From assembly GCF_014206875.1 (NCBI RefSeq), contig NZ_JACIJO010000002.1:930001-994000 (forward strand): 64,000 nt of DNA, written 5' to 3'. Both the position numbers and the translations under genes were made by a program. The notes under the pieces are model-generated. The model searched no databases and was not told where the DNA came from. It was given only the letters and a program-made list of their open reading frames with translations. This document shows, one piece after another, positions 39,023 through 46,317 of the stretch. Origin of the DNA: Algoriphagus iocasae. GTDB lineage: Bacteria; Bacteroidota; Bacteroidia; Cytophagales; Cyclobacteriaceae. Position 1 is the first letter of the stretch. Each line of letters begins with the position of its first letter.

Positions 39023-40173
39023 AAGTTGCCATTATGGGTGCCAAAGGCTATCCCTATGTCTATGGTGGATATGATACCATGGTCAAAGAGCTAGGAGAGC
39101 GGTTGGTTGCAAAAGGTGTTCATGTGCGCGTTTACAACCATAAATCACTTTTCAAAGAGAAACCCCGCTATGTCAATGGCATCGAATGTATTTACATGGG
39201 AGCGGTGGAATCAAAAATAGGAACGCAGCTTTCCCATACTTTTTTCTCAATGATCCACGCTTGCTTTTCAGATGTGGATGTGATTTTTGTAGTAAACAGT
39301 GGAAATGGTCCGATTGGATGGGTTTCGAGGTTTTTCAGAAAAAAATCTGTGATCAATGTAGATGGTTTGGAATGGTTGCGGCCAAAATGGAAAGGCATCG
39401 GATCCAAATATTTCTTTTGGGCATCTCGTTTGGCCACCAAATATTTTGATAGAATCATCAACGATTCTGACGAAATGCAGCGTGTTTACAAAGAATTATT
39501 CAATGCCGAATCTCAGGTAATTGCCTATGGAGCTGCTGTCAAAGAGGATGTAGAACTTGACCCTATTGCAAAATGGAACATAGATCCTTTGGATTATTTT
39601 CTTATTGTAGGAAGGCTTGTGCCTGACAATAATGCAGATCTAATCATCAAAGGCTTTCTAAAATCAGACTCGAAAAAGAAGTTGGTCGTAGTTGGGGATG
39701 TTCCTTTTATGGATGAATATGCAACAGTATTGAAGGATCTGGAGGATGATCGATTGCTATTTTTAGGTTATGTGACGGATCCTCATGAACTTGGTGCTTG
39801 GTATTCTCATTGCTATGCTTATTTCCATGGTCATGAATATGGAGGGACAAACCCAGCGATGTTGAAAGCTTTGGGATATGGCTGTGCAATTTTGGCTTTG
39901 GACACTCCGTTTAATCAGGAGATGCTTCAAAATGGAAAGCATGGCTGGTATTTTCAGAAGAATGTGGATTCCGTGAAAGATATTGTGGAGACTGCTGAGG
40001 CTAGCCAAGAGAGAATGGACTATTTTCGAAAAACCGCTCGGGAAGGATTGATTCAGAAGTACAATTGGGATTACGTCACTGAGCAATATTTAGCTGTTTT
40101 TGAGGAATTGGCTGGTTTTAAAGCCGAAAATCCAACGGGTCAAAAAGCCAAATTGATCTCAGCGGAATCTTAA
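38998..40173 (+). CDS. DUF1972-type family 4 glycosyltransferase
   Basis: The 391-residue protein has an N-terminal DUF1972 domain (VAIMGAKGYPYVYGGYDTMVKELGERL is its hallmark region, residues ~10-36) and a GT4 donor domain with FLIVGRLVPDNNADLIIKGF and HGHEYGGTNPAMLKALGYG. Relatives act as rhamnosyl- or galactosyl-phosphate-linked transferases. It is the last gene of the coupled polysaccharide operon; 78 nt follow before the OsmC gene. Confidence 0.92.
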   Translation: MATNKRKLKVAIMGAKGYPYVYGGYDTMVKELGERLVAKGVHVRVYNHKSLFKEKPRYVNGIECIYMGAVESKIGTQLSHTFFSMIHACFSDVDVIFVVNSGNGPIGWVSRFFRKKSVINVDGLEWLRPKWKGIGSKYFFWASRLATKYFDRIINDSDEMQRVYKELFNAESQVIAYGAAVKEDVELDPIAKWNIDPLDYFLIVGRLVPDNNADLIIKGFLKSDSKKKLVVVGDVPFMDEYATVLKDLEDDRLLFLGYVTDPHELGAWYSHCYAYFHGHEYGGTNPAMLKALGYGCAILALDTPFNQEMLQNGKHGWYFQKNVDSVKDIVETAEASQERMDYFRKTAREGLIQKYNWDYVTEQYLAVFEELAGFKAENPTGQKAKLISAES

Positions 40174-40251
40174 TTTAAAAGCGATTCGTACGAACTAAAG
40201 AGATTGATTTTTGTTTAATAGACATAACTTTTAACCATAAAAATTTCAACA

Positions 40252-40665
40252 ATGATCAGAAAAGCAACCGCCGTATGGCAAGGAACTGGTAAAGAAGGAA
40301 AAGGACACCTAAGTACACCTAGTACTGTTTTAGATAAAACCCAATATTCTTTTAAATCAAGATTTGAAGATGGTGTGGGAACTAACCCAGAAGAACTTGT
40401 AGCTGCTGCACATGCAGGATGTTTTGCAATGAAACTGAGCTTTAACCTACAGGAAGCTGGTTTTGAGGCAAAAGAATTGGATGTGACTGCTAATATTACT
40501 TTCGAAGATGGTACACTTAAAAAATCGCATTTGGTGCTAAAGGCTCAAGTTGACGGAATCGAGCAGGAAAAATTTGATGAATTGGTAAAAGATGCTGAAG
40601 CAAATTGCCCAATTTCAAGAGCATTGAAAATGGATATTTCTGTGGAGAGTACTTTGAATGCTTGA
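40252..40665 (+). CDS. osmC: OsmC-family peroxiredoxin
   Basis: The 137-residue protein matches OsmC closely: N-terminal KATAVWQGTGKEGKGHLST, the peroxidatic cysteine in AAAHAGCFAMKLS and the resolving cysteine in EANCPISRALK. It reduces organic hydroperoxides with thiols in the cytoplasm. Both catalytic cysteines are present, unlike in the longer relative at 54084. It is a single gene closed by a strong hairpin terminator. Confidence 0.95.
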   Translation: MIRKATAVWQGTGKEGKGHLSTPSTVLDKTQYSFKSRFEDGVGTNPEELVAAAHAGCFAMKLSFNLQEAGFEAKELDVTANITFEDGTLKKSHLVLKAQVDGIEQEKFDELVKDAEANCPISRALKMDISVESTLNA

Positions 40666-40670
40666 TTCTT

Positions 40671-40719
40671 TTAGAAACTAGAATCAAAATTTTAGAACCA
40701 AGAAACAAGAATTTAGATT
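40671..40719 (+). repeat. Degenerate 7-nt tandem array (7 units)
   Basis: Seven consecutive units fit the pattern YWAGAAN or CAAGAAN with exact 7-nt phase, for example CTAGAAT (40678-40684) and CAAGAAT (40706-40712). The array starts 5 nt after the OsmC stop and ends just before the terminator. Similar arrays lie at 45168-45237 and 62001-62028. Confidence 0.75.
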
Positions 40720-40720
40720 A

Positions 40721-40756
40721 AAAAACGGCAATTGAATAAGATCAATTGCCGTTTTT
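40721..40756. terminator. Bidirectional rho-independent terminator
   Basis: A perfect 15-bp stem (arms 40721-40735 and 40742-40756, core CGGCAATTGA) with a 6-nt loop and T runs on both strands. It serves the convergent osmC and rlmF genes. Confidence 0.93.
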
Positions 40757-40789
40757 ATTTTTGAGATTGTCAATATCAAATTTCAAATT

Positions 40790-41743
40790 TTATTCCCACC
40801 GTCTTTTTCTCCAACCTTCCTGCTTTTCAGGATTCAAGAAAGTCCAAGCCAAAATTCTACTTTTCTTATTGCCATGCGTCATCTGGATGATTTTTCGATC
40901 GGCAACTCTGGCTTTTTTAAGGGCTAAGATCAGCTCCTTAAGATGCTCTTCTTTGCTTACCAAAGTGGTAAACCAAAAACAATTGTATTTGTAGACCATG
41001 CTTTCTTTGATCATCTTCTGGATGAAAGCAAGTTCTCCTCCTTCGCACCAAAGTTCATGGCTTTGTCCTCCAAAATTCAATGGTACTTTCTTTCCTACTT
41101 TGCCTTTTAAATTTTTCACTTTGCGAATGCTCCCTGCTTCTGCCTCTTCTTGAGACCCATGAAATGGTGGGTTGCAAATAGTTAGGTCAAAAATATCGTC
41201 ATATCGGATAATTTTCTCCAAAATATGAGAGGGGTCTTCCTGAATTCTCAAAATGATTTTTCCTCTGAATTGTGGATTGGCATATAAGTTTGCCTGGGCA
41301 GCATCCAAAGCTTTTGGATCAATTTCAGTCCCTACAAACGACCAATTGTATATTGAATTTCCCAACAAGGGATAAATACAGTTAGCTCCGGTTCCAAGGT
41401 CAAGAACACGGATTTTTTCAGGATTAGGGAGTTTTCCTCCATTACTTTGACTGAGCAAGTCGGCCATATGGTGAATGTAGTCTGCCCTGCCAGGAATGGG
41501 TGGACAGAGATATCCTGCCGGTATATCCCAATTGCTTATCTGATAAAAATGCTTGAGTAATGCTCGATTAAGTGTTTTTACAGCTTCTGGATTTGCAAAA
41601 TCAATGCTTAGGTCTCCGTATTTATTTTCGGCAACGAATGGTTTTAGGCTTGGATCGGTCTGGATCAAAGCCGGGAAATCGTATCGATCTCGATGTATGT
41701 TTCTGGGATGAAGTCCAGATTTTAAGTTTTTGTTCTTTTCCAA
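40790..41743 (-). CDS. rlmF: 23S rRNA (adenine-1618 N6)-methyltransferase
   Basis: The 317-residue enzyme methylates A1618 of 23S rRNA. It begins with the diagnostic LHPRNIHRDRYDFPAL, has the SAM motif VLDLGTGANCIYPLL, and the amino-methyltransferase motif IV NPPFHGSQEEA. Length and layout match E. coli RlmF (YbiN). The start is TTG at 41743, one base after the stop of the SIMPL gene; no ATG is available before the conserved N-terminal block. Confidence 0.95.
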   Translation of the reverse strand: MEKNKNLKSGLHPRNIHRDRYDFPALIQTDPSLKPFVAENKYGDLSIDFANPEAVKTLNRALLKHFYQISNWDIPAGYLCPPIPGRADYIHHMADLLSQSNGGKLPNPEKIRVLDLGTGANCIYPLLGNSIYNWSFVGTEIDPKALDAAQANLYANPQFRGKIILRIQEDPSHILEKIIRYDDIFDLTICNPPFHGSQEEAEAGSIRKVKNLKGKVGKKVPLNFGGQSHELWCEGGELAFIQKMIKESMVYKYNCFWFTTLVSKEEHLKELILALKKARVADRKIIQMTHGNKKSRILAWTFLNPEKQEGWRKRRWE

Positions 41744-41744
41744 A

Positions 41745-42476
41745 TTAGTCTACTTCAAAAACCAACTTCATGGTGATGGAAGCGGTTTTGTTTTTGTCTG
41801 CGGTGTTAAAGGTACCACCCCAAGAGTAATCTTCCCCCGAATTTTGACCAGTAATCTGAAATATTCCCATATTAGCAGAAATCAAGTCTCCTAAATCCCC
41901 TTTGGAGTTTTCTGCAATTCGCTCGGCTCTTATTCTGGCATCTTCTGTGGCTTTGGCTATCATTTCCAATTTCAGAGATTCCAGTTCTGTGTAATAGTAT
42001 CGCGGAGCTTGAGAATAAAATGCAATTCCCTGATTTAATAATTCTGTGATTTCACGGCTGATTTTCTCGACTTTTTCTACCTCGGTAGATTCGATTTTCA
42101 AGGATTGATTTAAAGAATATCCGTCAAAAGTCTGTCCTAAATACCTTCCGTCGTTGGAATAGTTTTGCTGGTATTTCGGATTGGTGTTGACAGCATTGAA
42201 GATGAGTTTTTCTGCAGGAATTCCTTTGGATATCAAATACTCGGAAACCAACTTTTTGTCTTTCTCCAGATCTGCGTAGGCAGATTTCAGGTCAAAACTT
42301 TCTCTCGTAAAGTTCCCTTCCCAAACGACTAAGTTTGATGTGAAATTGCTTTCTCCCAAGCCTGTGACATTGATAGTCCCTTGGGGTCGGTTTCTATTGA
42401 TGACTGCATTTCCTAAAACAACTGATGCGATGATGATCGCCAAAGCAAATAATATGGGGGAAAGATTCTTGGTCAT
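41745..42476 (-). CDS. SIMPL-domain (DUF541) protein
   Basis: The protein (243 residues from this start) has an N-terminal membrane anchor or signal (LSPILFALAIIIASVVLGN) and the SIMPL domain: GTINVTGLGESNFTSNLVVWEGN at the start, a central tyrosine-rich part, and EDYSWGGTFNTADKNKTASITMKLVFEV at the end. Members are envelope proteins of uncertain role, some linked to stress resistance. The frame is open to 42566 but from a TTG and across the terminator at 42526-42551, so the start must be further in. I choose the ATG at 42476; ATGs at 42515 and 42518 are alternatives. rlmF follows after 1 nt. Confidence 0.85.
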   Translation of the reverse strand: MTKNLSPILFALAIIIASVVLGNAVINRNRPQGTINVTGLGESNFTSNLVVWEGNFTRESFDLKSAYADLEKDKKLVSEYLISKGIPAEKLIFNAVNTNPKYQQNYSNDGRYLGQTFDGYSLNQSLKIESTEVEKVEKISREITELLNQGIAFYSQAPRYYYTELESLKLEMIAKATEDARIRAERIAENSKGDLGDLISANMGIFQITGQNSGEDYSWGGTFNTADKNKTASITMKLVFEVD

Positions 42477-42525
42477 GATTTCTAAAAGTTTGATTAAAAT
42501 ATCGATGTATTTCATCATAGTACCA

Positions 42526-42551
42526 AAAAACCCGCCAAGAAGCGGGTTTTT
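42526..42551 (-). terminator. Rho-independent terminator
   Basis: A GC-rich 5-bp core (CCCGC with GCGGG) extended by A-T pairs, 6-nt loop, and a T run on the minus strand. It closes the M14 carboxypeptidase transcript 26 nt after its stop and rules out longer starts for the SIMPL gene. Confidence 0.92.
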
Positions 42552-42576
42552 GAATGTCTGAAACAAGTTTTAACAC

Positions 42577-44058
42577 TTAGTATATTCGATTGACAAATAG
42601 CTGCTCTTTTGGCTGATCTAGATTGATCAAATAACCATTCACAACAGCATATTTTAAATCTCCATCTTTTGCCAAATAGAAATTGGGACTGGAACTGGTC
42701 GTCCATCCAGAAGGAAAAGAATCTTGTTCTTTCAATACTAAAATTGGAAGGTTGTGCACCTCTTTGGTTTCACCTTCTTTTACTTTCACTGCTAAGAATC
42801 CTTCTCTTAAAAGCTCCATAGCTTTTTCAGTTGTGATCGATGCCACATTTTCGAATGCTTCTTCATAAACCGCTCCTTCCGTAAATTCTAATCCGGTCGC
42901 ATCCAGTTTTTCTGGAGCAAAATAAACTTGCATATCCCCTAGATCATCGATCGATCCAGTGACATAATAGCCACCTGGAACTTCGGATTCCCTTCTTTTG
43001 ATCGCCAAATCAATCGGGTATTTCTTATCCTTCACTGTTACCAGCATTTCATTGATGATTAAGTCTTGCAACTTTGAATCATTATCAGGAATCGAGAAAT
43101 ATTGGTCTGTTGTGTACTGCTCATACCCCTTGTTGGCAATTTCGTAAAGGGCATTTAGAATAATCATAAAGTTGAGTTGACGGATATATTGCTTTTCAGG
43201 ATCTCCCCAATAGCCTCCTGACTCGATGAGGATGGTGCTTGTACCCCACTTTTGGATGTTGTCCCCAAATGCTCTCGGTTCAAAAGCATCATCATATTTA
43301 CCCACCTGACCTGGCACCACTTGTTGTAAAATGTTATTCATGCCTACAATGGTCTGCATGGCTCTTTTTCTCACGTCATTGATATCTGTGGCTTCATTAT
43401 AAGCCGGTGCCAGAACAGAAATTGTTGCTTGTTTCGGTGTTCCAGTCGCATTGTAGTAAACTTGCTGATCGTGGAGATTGAAGCCGAATTCCGGTTCAAA
43501 ATCATCTCTCGCTTTTTTCAGAATGATAGCTTCTGGTGAAACTTGGGCTATGGCATCTCGATTCAAGTCAATATCCAAACTGTTCCTTCTTTTGAAAACC
43601 TCGGCACCATCTGGGTTGATCATCGGGATAAATTTGATGTTCAGATTGCTCTTGAGATTATTTCTGATTTCGTCAAACTCATCACCCGATCCCTCCAGAA
43701 AATTGAATAAATCAAATAATGCCATTGTCGCAGTACTTTCATTGCCATGCATCTGGGACCAAAGCATCACTTTGGTAGTACCATCACCCCAGTCCAAACT
43801 GGAAATGCTTCTTCCATCGATGGAATTTCCCAAGGAAGTGACTTGGAAATTGGAAGTATGCTTTTGAATCAAAGGTTGCAGATCTTCGTGCTTAAATCTG
43901 CGATGGGTGATGGCTGATTCTTTAAATTTTTGGTACGCAGCTTCTAAAGTTTCGATAGAAATTGGATTGGGAGTATTTTTATTTGCAGTTTTACACCCAA
44001 TAAGGGAAATCAAAAACAGCAAAAAAATGCTTGACCAAATACCCTTGTTTTTATTCAT
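42577..44058 (-). CDS. M14-family zinc carboxypeptidase, lipoprotein
   Basis: The 493-residue protein has a lipoprotein signal (FLISLIGC, Cys22). The M14 domain has the zinc ligands in SQMHGNESTA (H-x-x-E) and the third histidine in FGFNLHDQQ; the substrate-binding arginine is probably in RRNSLDIDLNRD and the catalytic glutamate in STILIESGGYWGD. It removes C-terminal residues from peptides, possibly from peptidoglycan stems, outside the cytoplasm. The divergent neighbour at 44148 is an L-Ala-D/L-Glu epimerase, an enzyme of murein-peptide recycling, which supports a cell-wall peptide role (inference). Confidence 0.92.
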   Translation of the reverse strand: MNKNKGIWSSIFLLFLISLIGCKTANKNTPNPISIETLEAAYQKFKESAITHRRFKHEDLQPLIQKHTSNFQVTSLGNSIDGRSISSLDWGDGTTKVMLWSQMHGNESTATMALFDLFNFLEGSGDEFDEIRNNLKSNLNIKFIPMINPDGAEVFKRRNSLDIDLNRDAIAQVSPEAIILKKARDDFEPEFGFNLHDQQVYYNATGTPKQATISVLAPAYNEATDINDVRKRAMQTIVGMNNILQQVVPGQVGKYDDAFEPRAFGDNIQKWGTSTILIESGGYWGDPEKQYIRQLNFMIILNALYEIANKGYEQYTTDQYFSIPDNDSKLQDLIINEMLVTVKDKKYPIDLAIKRRESEVPGGYYVTGSIDDLGDMQVYFAPEKLDATGLEFTEGAVYEEAFENVASITTEKAMELLREGFLAVKVKEGETKEVHNLPILVLKEQDSFPSGWTTSSSPNFYLAKDGDLKYAVVNGYLINLDQPKEQLFVNRIY

Positions 44059-44147
44059 CTTTTGGTGGTTTTTCTTGTGGATATCCAGTAAAACTAGCCA
44101 TTGAAAATGAAATTCTTCAGGATCATTGCCAAAAATTTAAGAAACAA

Positions 44148-45161
44148 ATGAAGCTTACTTATTTCGTTGAAGATCTACCGCTGAAACATACTTTTACGAT
44201 TGCTCATCAAAGCAGAGATATACAAGATACCTTGATAGTCAAATTGGAAGGCGATGGCTTTATTGGATTTGGGGAGTCTACTACCAATCCATTTTATGGG
44301 ATGACGGTGGAAAACATGACTGCAACCTTAGATAAATTCAAGTCTGTAGTGGAGGCTGGAGAATGGGAAAGCCCGGAACAATTATGGGAGCTTGGAAGAT
44401 CAAACTTTCAGACGAATCCTTTTTCCCAATGTGCTTTGGATATGGCAGCTTGGGATTGGTTTTCAAAGAAAAAAGGCAAAAAACTGTATGAATTTCTAAG
44501 TCTGGATCCTGCAACGATTCCTACAACCAATTTTACGATCGGGATTGATACCGTGGCTAAAATGGTGGAGAAAATGAAAGAAGTTCACTGGCCTATTTAC
44601 AAGATTAAGTTGGGCACTTCAGATGATCTTGCTATTGTTCGCGAATTGAGAAAGCATACAGATGCTATTTTTAGAATTGACGCCAATTGTGCCTGGACTG
44701 CCGATCAGGCAATAGAATATTCAGGAGAACTGAAAAAATTGGGAGTCGAGTTTATGGAGCAGCCACTAGGAAAGGATGATTTGGAAGGAATGAAAGAGGT
44801 TTTTAAATACTCCCAACTTCCAGTCATTGCAGATGAAAGCTGTATTGTCGAGTCTGATGTAAAAAAATGTCATGGATTATTTCATGGGATCAATGTGAAA
44901 TTGGTGAAAGCAGGTGGGATTACTCCGGGATTGCGAATGATTCACGAAGCAAAATCTCTGGGAATGAAAACCATGGTAGGATGCATGACAGAATCTTCCA
45001 TTGGTATCACAGCAATTGCTCATATAGCTCCCTTGCTAGATTATGTGGATATGGATGGGGCGATGTTGCTTTCGAAAGATCCTGCAAAAGGTGTCACCAT
45101 AACCCCTGAAAAAGTAACGTTCCCTGAAGGAAATGGAATAGGAGCCGAAATGATTGGATGA
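44148..45161 (+). CDS. Dipeptide (L-Ala-D/L-Glu) epimerase
   Basis: The 337-residue enolase-superfamily enzyme epimerises dipeptides such as L-Ala-D-Glu from murein. The N-terminal capping domain has HTFTIAHQSRDIQDTLIVKL; the barrel has the Lys-x-Lys acid/base pair in IYKIKLGTS, metal ligands Asp in RIDANCAW, Glu in MEQPL, Asp in VIADES, and the second catalytic lysine in VKLVKAGGITPG. The start is the ATG at 44148: an open frame reaches 44031 but would overlap the divergent M14 gene and add 39 residues foreign to the family. Confidence 0.93.
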   Translation: MKLTYFVEDLPLKHTFTIAHQSRDIQDTLIVKLEGDGFIGFGESTTNPFYGMTVENMTATLDKFKSVVEAGEWESPEQLWELGRSNFQTNPFSQCALDMAAWDWFSKKKGKKLYEFLSLDPATIPTTNFTIGIDTVAKMVEKMKEVHWPIYKIKLGTSDDLAIVRELRKHTDAIFRIDANCAWTADQAIEYSGELKKLGVEFMEQPLGKDDLEGMKEVFKYSQLPVIADESCIVESDVKKCHGLFHGINVKLVKAGGITPGLRMIHEAKSLGMKTMVGCMTESSIGITAIAHIAPLLDYVDMDGAMLLSKDPAKGVTITPEKVTFPEGNGIGAEMIG

Positions 45162-45167
45162 TTTTTT

Positions 45168-45237
45168 TGAGAATCTAGTAGCTAGAATCAAGTATCAAGA
45201 GCCAAGAATCAAGGGGCAAGAACCTAGAATTAAGAGT
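45168..45237 (+). repeat. Degenerate 7-nt tandem array (10 units)
   Basis: Ten units in exact 7-nt phase, including CTAGAAT at 45182-45188 and again at 45224-45230, CAAGAAT at 45203-45209 and CAAGAAC at 45217-45223. It starts 6 nt after the epimerase stop. The remaining gap to 45621 is occupied by the element at 45260-45537 and about 85 nt with nothing recognisable. Confidence 0.8.
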
Positions 45238-45259
45238 GAATATATTTTAAAAATAAAAG

Positions 45260-45537
45260 GAGGCTGTCACTTAAGTCTAAATTTGTCAGTCTGAGTCTTA
45301 AATACACTTCGAACATTCAAAAGGAATTGGTCTTAAAAACGGGGTTTCGGTCACCCTGAGCGGAGTCGAAGGGTCCTGGACTCCGCTCGGACTGACTCGC
45401 ATATCGTGCAATTAAATCAATCTGTAATTGGTAGCATTGGAGCGACAAAAGTCGCGAATATCGAAGACCTTTTAAAGCTAAATAACCGACATTTCGACAT
45501 TGTTCAATGTGACAAAAACCAATTATGAGACAGCCTC
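45260..45537. repeat. MITE-like composite element with terminal inverted repeats
   Basis: Nine-base inverted ends (GAGGCTGTC at 45260-45268, its complement at 45529-45537) bound 278 nt without a gene. Inside are two 25-nt hairpins in opposite orientation: 45350-45374 (plus; GTC, arms ACCCT and AGGGT) and 45489-45513 (minus; GTC, arms ACATT and AATGT). The first also pairs as GAGCGGAGTC with GACTCCGCTC at 45379-45388. There is no transposase and no clear target duplication. Confidence 0.55.
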
Positions 45538-45621
45538 TGTTTGCTTTTTAATAGAAATTTAAATTCTTCAAGAATCGGAAATCGTATATCTGAGATCCGA
45601 TATGTCAAGTCAAAAATCCTT

Positions 45622-46317
45622 TTATTCCTCGCTGACGATTAGTTTAAATCCTTCACCGTGAACAGTAATGATTTGAACTTTTGGATCGTCTTTTAGCAAT
45701 TTTCTGATTTTGCTAAGGTAGACATCCATGCTTCTAGCGTTGAAGTAACTGTCATCTCCCCAGATTTGCTTTAAAGCATGGCTTCTGTTTACAAGCTTAT
45801 TGATTTCTGAAGCCAGCAATCTGATCAATTCATTTTCTTTAGAGGTAAGCTTATGCTTTCCTTTTGGTCCTTCCAGATACTGTTCATCATAATGAAGGAC
45901 AAAGCCACCGAATTCATAGACCTTTAAAGGAGTGATTTCAGTGCTTTTTTGAGTTCTTCGGAGAATGGCCGTTACTCTCAATAGCAATTCTTCCATGCTA
46001 AACGGCTTAGTGATGTAATCATCCGCACCGATTTTTAATCCTTCGATGATATCATCTTTTTGGTTTTTTGCAGTCAAAAATAAAACCGGAAGATCTTCTT
46101 GAACCTTCTTGATTTCTTTGGCCAGGGTAAAACCATCTTTTTTAGGCATCATAATGTCCAAAAGGCAAAGGTCGAATTTGTCCTTTTTGAATTTATTCCA
46201 GCCCTCTTCTCCATCTCTGCAAAGAGTGGGTTCGTAGCCTTTCATTTCTAGATATTCCTGTAGAATATCTCCTAAGTTCGGGTCATCTTCGACGACTAGT
46301 AGTTTCGCTTTGCTCAT
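45622..46317 (-). CDS. OmpR-family response regulator (RprY-like)
   Basis: The 231-residue protein has a receiver domain with acidic pocket Asp11-Asp12, phospho-acceptor Asp54 (CLLDIMMP) and the conserved lysine in DYITKPF. The C-terminal winged-helix DNA-binding domain (about 130-230) ends with SMDVYLSKIRKLLKDDPKVQI-TVHGEGFKL. It is partnered with the kinase whose gene overlaps its start by 4 nt, and resembles RprY of Bacteroides. Confidence 0.93.
   Translation of the reverse strand: MSKAKLLVVEDDPNLGDILQEYLEMKGYEPTLCRDGEEGWNKFKKDKFDLCLLDIMMPKKDGFTLAKEIKKVQEDLPVLFLTAKNQKDDIIEGLKIGADDYITKPFSMEELLLRVTAILRRTQKSTEITPLKVYEFGGFVLHYDEQYLEGPKGKHKLTSKENELIRLLASEINKLVNRSHALKQIWGDDSYFNARSMDVYLSKIRKLLKDDPKVQIITVHGEGFKLIVSEE

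Noticed and set aside
40671..40719. Possible CRISPR-like repeat arrays (also at 45168 and 62001)
   Set aside because: Units are 7 nt, degenerate, without spacers, and no cas genes are present.
42477..42566. N-terminal extension of the SIMPL protein to 42566
   Set aside because: It would start at TTG and translate through the terminator hairpin at 42526-42551.
44031..44147. N-terminal extension of the dipeptide epimerase to 44031
   Set aside because: It overlaps the divergent M14 gene start and adds residues foreign to the family; the ATG at 44148 fits the enzyme.
45260..45537. Complete insertion sequence
   Set aside because: No transposase frame and no clear target-site duplication; only short inverted ends are visible.
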